Shown piece after piece: positions 4,935 to 7,209 of a stretch of 7,209 nucleotides of DNA (position 1 is its first letter; every line of letters starts with the position of its first letter). A program made the position numbers and the translations under genes. The DNA comes from an uncultured Oscillospiraceae bacterium (GTDB taxonomy: Bacteria; Bacillota; Clostridia; Oscillospirales; Oscillospiraceae), in the NCBI GenBank assembly GCA_934515035.1, contig CAKSXP010000092.1, positions 1 to 7,209 on the forward strand, written 5' to 3'. The notes beneath the pieces are model-generated. The model did no database searches. It was given only the letters and a program-made list of their open reading frames with translations, and was not told the DNA's origin.

Positions 4935-5879
4935 ATGCCTGATATCACCGGATTCATCGCACCTGTTATCATTATTGTCATCATCGTTTCCATTCTCGTC
5001 AAAAACATCCGCATCGTGCCGCAGGCCCGTGCCTTTGTCATCGAGCGCCTCGGCGCATACAGCGGTACATGGAGCGTCGGACTGCACATGAAGATCCCGT
5101 TTATCGAGAGGGTCGCAAAAAATGTCTCCCTCAAGGAACAGGTCTACGATTTCCCGCCCCAGCCCGTTATCACCAAGGATAACGTCACCATGCAGATCGA
5201 CACCGTGCTTTACTTCGAGATAACGGACCCCAAGCTCTATACCTACGGCGTCGAAAACCCCATAACCGCTATCGAGAACCTGTCCGCCACGACGCTGAGA
5301 AACATCATCGGCGAGCTGGAACTCGACCAGACGCTGACCAGCCGCGATGTCATCAACAGCAAGATGCGCACCATCCTCGACGAGGCGACCGATCCCTGGG
5401 GCATCCGCGTCAACCGCGTTGAGCTGAAAAACATTCTGCCTCCGCGCGAGATACAGGATGCAATGGAAAAGCAGATGAAGGCCGAGCGCCAGCGCCGTGA
5501 AGCTATCCTGCGCGCAGAGGGCGAGAAAAAGGCCGCCATACTCGAGGCCGAGGGCGAGCGAGAATCCGCCATACTCCGCGCGGACGCAAAGAAACAGGCC
5601 GCCGTTCTGGAGGCCGAGGGCCAGGCGGAAGCCATACTCAAGGTCCAGACAGCCACCGCGGAGGGCATCCGCCTCATAAACGAGAGCTGCCCGTCCGACG
5701 CGGTGATAAAGATCCGGGCGCTCGAGGCCTTTGCGGCAGCCGCAGACGGCAAAGCGACCAAGATCATCATCCCCTCCGAGATACAGGGCCTCGCCGGCCT
5801 TGCGGGCGGGCTTGTTGAAACCGTGAAGGACACCGGGACCGAATCTCCCAAAAGCTCCGCGGCACAGACAGAACAATGA
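4935..5879 (+). CDS. SPFH/stomatin-like membrane protein, QmcA type
   Basis: This 314-residue membrane-anchored SPFH (band 7) protein has an N-terminal hydrophobic anchor (about 7-22) and then the SPFH domain (about 25-180). Typical phrases include IVPQARAFVIERLGAY (27-42), ITKDNVTMQIDTVLYF (79-94), ELELDQTLTSRD (127-138) and ATDPWGIRVNRVELKNI (151-167). A long charged coiled coil follows, which contains four back-to-back 11-residue repeats (190-233), and the tail is low complexity. Overall order and length match QmcA and slipin proteins, which form large oligomeric rings and partner with NfeD proteins. ATG follows a strong AAGGAGG (4921-4927). The gene is 38 bases after nfeD in the same operon. 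The exact cellular role cannot be read from sequence. Confidence 0.93.
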   Translation: MPDITGFIAPVIIIVIIVSILVKNIRIVPQARAFVIERLGAYSGTWSVGLHMKIPFIERVAKNVSLKEQVYDFPPQPVITKDNVTMQIDTVLYFEITDPKLYTYGVENPITAIENLSATTLRNIIGELELDQTLTSRDVINSKMRTILDEATDPWGIRVNRVELKNILPPREIQDAMEKQMKAERQRREAILRAEGEKKAAILEAEGERESAILRADAKKQAAVLEAEGQAEAILKVQTATAEGIRLINESCPSDAVIKIRALEAFAAAADGKATKIIIPSEIQGLAGLAGGLVETVKDTGTESPKSSAAQTEQ

Positions 5880-5884
5880 TACGC

Positions 5885-5908
5885 GGCGGCGCTGAGCACA
5901 GCGCCGCC
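5885..5908 (+). other. Intercistronic GC hairpin after the SPFH gene
   Basis: GGCGGCGCT (5885-5893) and AGCGCCGCC (5900-5908) form a perfect 9-bp stem with a six-base loop, starting five bases after the SPFH stop and followed by ATTTTC. The U-run is too short for a strong terminator. It may be a partial terminator or an mRNA processing or stability element that lowers expression of the last gene relative to the first three. Confidence 0.55.
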
Positions 5909-5941
5909 ATTTTCAAAACACATCGAAAGGAGACGCAAAAA

Positions 5942-6292
5942 ATGCTGTTCAAACGCAAATGGGTCGAATTCCGCAAGTTCCGCAGCGAAGCCGAAGCACA
6001 GGAAGTCCAGGCTCTGTTTGAGCGTGAGGGCATACGGTACAGGCTCTCGGCCTACACCCGCGAGAGCCGCATGATCGGCTCCGTCATGCACAAGATGAAC
6101 TCCCGCACTCCCAACGACGTCCTGACCACATCCTATATGTCCGATCCCGGACTTGACATATACACCTTTGAGGTGCACCGGGACGATCTCCGTAAAGCCG
6201 GCAGTCTCGTGGGCTCCGGCTCGTCGGAAGGTGGCTTTACGTCACCTTACAAATATCTCCGGACCGACGCAAACGACAAGGCAGGCGGCTGA
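5942..6292 (+). CDS. Small DUF2007-like protein, function unknown
   Basis: This encodes 116 residues with no signal peptide or membrane segment. The N-terminal part, WVEFRKFRSEAEAQEVQALF followed by EREGIRYRL, resembles the start of DUF2007-type 'putative signal transducing' proteins, in which a residue-sharing strand-helix-strand reads 'surf and find' between two subunits is not established; only the pattern 'segment s.~EAe.v~.lLe..gI' is recognisable here. YTFEVHRDDLRKA near residues 75-88 fits the closing strand and helix. I chose ATG 5942 because AAAGGAG (5926-5932) lies at proper spacing. An in-frame ATG at 5876 overlaps the SPFH stop as ATGA but lacks a ribosome binding site and would run through the hairpin, so it is less likely. 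The gene ends the plus-strand operon. The family assignment is tentative. Confidence 0.7.
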   Translation: MLFKRKWVEFRKFRSEAEAQEVQALFEREGIRYRLSAYTRESRMIGSVMHKMNSRTPNDVLTTSYMSDPGLDIYTFEVHRDDLRKAGSLVGSGSSEGGFTSPYKYLRTDANDKAGG

Positions 6293-6323
6293 CGCTGTTT
6301 CTGAGCCGCCCAAAATGCCGTTA

Positions 6324-6370
6324 AAAAAAGTCTGCCCCTGTTCGAAAGCCGAATCGAACAGGGGCAGCTT
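6324..6370. terminator. Bidirectional hairpin terminator between convergent genes
   Basis: CTGCCCCTGTTCG (6332-6344) and CGAACAGGGGCAG (6355-6367) form a perfect 13-bp stem with a ten-base loop. On the minus strand it is followed by ACTTTTTTT, a good U-tract for ending the rpe-recR transcript. On the plus strand the tail is only CTTT. It lies between the small-protein stop and the recR stop, serving both convergent units. Confidence 0.88.
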
Positions 6371-6388
6371 TGGACCGGTATCGTTTTT

Positions 6389-6988
6389 TCACATCTCCCG
6401 CCGGCCCTCAAGGGCGCGCAGAAGGGTCGCGTCGTCGGCAAACTCAAGGTTGGAGCCGACGGGTATGCCATAGGCAAGGCGCGTCACCTTTACCTCAAAC
6501 GGTTTCAGCAGGCGCGAGATATACATGGCCGTCGTATCGCCCTCCGTATCGGGGTTGGTCGCCATTATGACCTCCTCCACCCCGCCGGCGGCAACGCGCG
6601 AAACGAGCTCCGCAACGCGTATATCGTCAGGCCCGATGTGGCTCATCGGCGAGAGCACGCCATGCAGGACATGATAAACGCCGTCATATTCGCGGCTCCG
6701 CTCGATCGACAGCACGTCGCGCGGCTCCGCTACGACGCAGATCGTCGTCTTGTCGCGCTTTTCGTTCGCGCAGATGGAGCACAGCTCGCCGTCCGTCAGG
6801 TTCTGGCAGACAGGGCAGGTGTGGACATTCTTCTTTGCGTCGGATATCGCCTCCGCAAAAGCCTCGGCCTCGCCGTCCGGCAGGCTCAGGATATGAAAAG
6901 CCAGACGCTGCGCGCTCTTCCGGCCAATGCCCGGCAGGGACGCGAAGCGTTCGATAAGTGTTTCAAGTGAAGCGGGAAAGAACGTCAT
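6389..6988 (-). CDS. recR: Recombination mediator RecR
   Basis: RecR works with RecO (and RecF) to load RecA onto SSB-coated single-stranded DNA during gap and break repair. The product is 199 residues, normal for the family. In order it shows a helix-hairpin-helix (LPGIGRKSAQRLAFHIL, 18-34), a four-cysteine zinc site (C58, C61, C70, C73) and a Toprim domain. The Toprim domain has VVAEPRDVLSIE (85-96) and ATNPDTEGD (143-151). The C-terminal signature is GIPVGSNLEFADDATL (174-189). The ATG overlaps the rpe stop as ATGA, with GGAGAG upstream (about 7000-6995), indicating translational coupling. It ends at a strong hairpin. A ybaB-type gene, often directly upstream of recR, is absent; rpe takes that place. 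Confidence 0.97.
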   Translation of the reverse strand: MTFFPASLETLIERFASLPGIGRKSAQRLAFHILSLPDGEAEAFAEAISDAKKNVHTCPVCQNLTDGELCSICANEKRDKTTICVVAEPRDVLSIERSREYDGVYHVLHGVLSPMSHIGPDDIRVAELVSRVAAGGVEEVIMATNPDTEGDTTAMYISRLLKPFEVKVTRLAYGIPVGSNLEFADDATLLRALEGRREM

Positions 6989-7209
6989 CTTGCACTCTCC
7001 CTGATAGCGGCTATGGCTGCGGCCCTGTCCGCTTTTCCGAACACGGCGGAGCCCGCGACAAGCACATTGGCTCCGGCCTCCGTCACGAGCGGGGCCGTTG
7101 ACGGGTCAATACCGCCGTCCACCTCGAGCTCGCAGACGGGATTTATCTCACTGAGAGCATCGCGGAGCGTTTTTATCTTCGTGAGCTGATCGCTCATAAA
7201 GCTCTGCCC
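6985..7209 (-). CDS. rpe: Ribulose-phosphate 3-epimerase, C-terminal part (5' end outside window)
   Basis: The reading frame is open to the window edge and gives 74 C-terminal residues beginning GQSF, the end of the family motif GFGGQ-x-F. It continues with KIKTLRD, then VDGGI, which holds the catalytic aspartate and a phosphate-binding glycine pair. AGANVLVAGSAVF follows, the second phosphate-binding loop. Rpe interconverts ribulose-5-phosphate and xylulose-5-phosphate in the cytosolic pentose phosphate pathway. A full protein is about 220 residues, so roughly two thirds is missing upstream of the window. The internal ATG at 7197 is not the start, because conserved residues precede it. Its stop overlaps the recR start. 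Confidence 0.93.
   Translation of the reverse strand, partial: GQSFMSDQLTKIKTLRDALSEINPVCELEVDGGIDPSTAPLVTEAGANVLVAGSAVFGKADRAAAIAAIRESAR

Noticed and set aside
4932..5876. A 314-residue open frame antisense to the whole SPFH gene
   Set aside because: It mirrors the SPFH gene almost exactly. It has low-complexity composition (repeated GLEYGG-type segments arising from the coiled-coil repeats), no recognisable domain and no ribosome binding site, and the plus strand is clearly the real gene.
6247..6477. A short minus-strand frame across the terminator between recR and the small protein
   Set aside because: It spans a strong terminator hairpin and overlaps the ends of two better-supported genes, with no motif or ribosome binding site.

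Overview
The window looks like ordinary chromosomal DNA of a Gram-positive anaerobe of the Clostridia type; Oscillospiraceae or a relative is my best guess. Supporting signs are coding sequence visibly richer in G+C than the AT-rich promoter gaps, strong GGAGG-type ribosome binding sites, consensus sigma-A promoters, a YerC/TrpR-like regulator and a GAAC-N4-GTTC (Gram-positive LexA type) palindrome. No phage, transposon, CRISPR or plasmid gene is visible. The assignment is inference from gene content, not a database match.

Layout. (1) Positions 1-2139, minus strand: a transcription unit yerC-like regulator -> class I SAM methyltransferase -> hslO (Hsp33), followed by a tRNA-Val(UAC) gene cut by the window edge that has its own consensus promoter. 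(2) Positions 2140-2339: a divergent control region. It carries the extended -10 promoter of the yerC unit with a LexA-like palindrome just downstream, and a strong sigma-A promoter for purA followed by a leader of about 125 nt packed with short GC-rich hairpins. (3) Positions 2340-3704, plus strand: purA, encoding a sequence-divergent adenylosuccinate synthetase, ending at a long hairpin. (4) Positions 3705-3895: an AT-rich gap with an isolated hairpin and a TTGACA promoter. (5) Positions 3896-6292, plus strand: a tight unit of gamma-carbonic-anhydrase-like hexapeptide protein -> NfeD-like membrane protein -> SPFH/QmcA-like membrane protein -> a small DUF2007-like protein. (6) Positions 6332-7209: a shared hairpin terminator, then recR and the 3' part of rpe on the minus strand, overlapping by ATGA.

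How the genes fit together. NfeD and SPFH proteins are known partners in membrane microdomains, so units (4)-(5) read as a membrane-organising operon; the left-handed beta-helix enzyme is tied to it by a 4-base start/stop overlap. The minus-strand unit pairs a small DNA-binding protein with an uncharacterised methyltransferase and a redox-activated holdase chaperone. purA makes adenylosuccinate for AMP synthesis. recR acts in recombinational repair and rpe in the pentose phosphate pathway.

I did not find a convincing new defence or mobile system. The points most worth a second look are the structured purA leader, the substitutions at conserved PurA nucleotide-site positions, the LexA-like operator upstream of a non-canonical SOS target, and the linkage of a gamma-CA-like protein to NfeD/SPFH.
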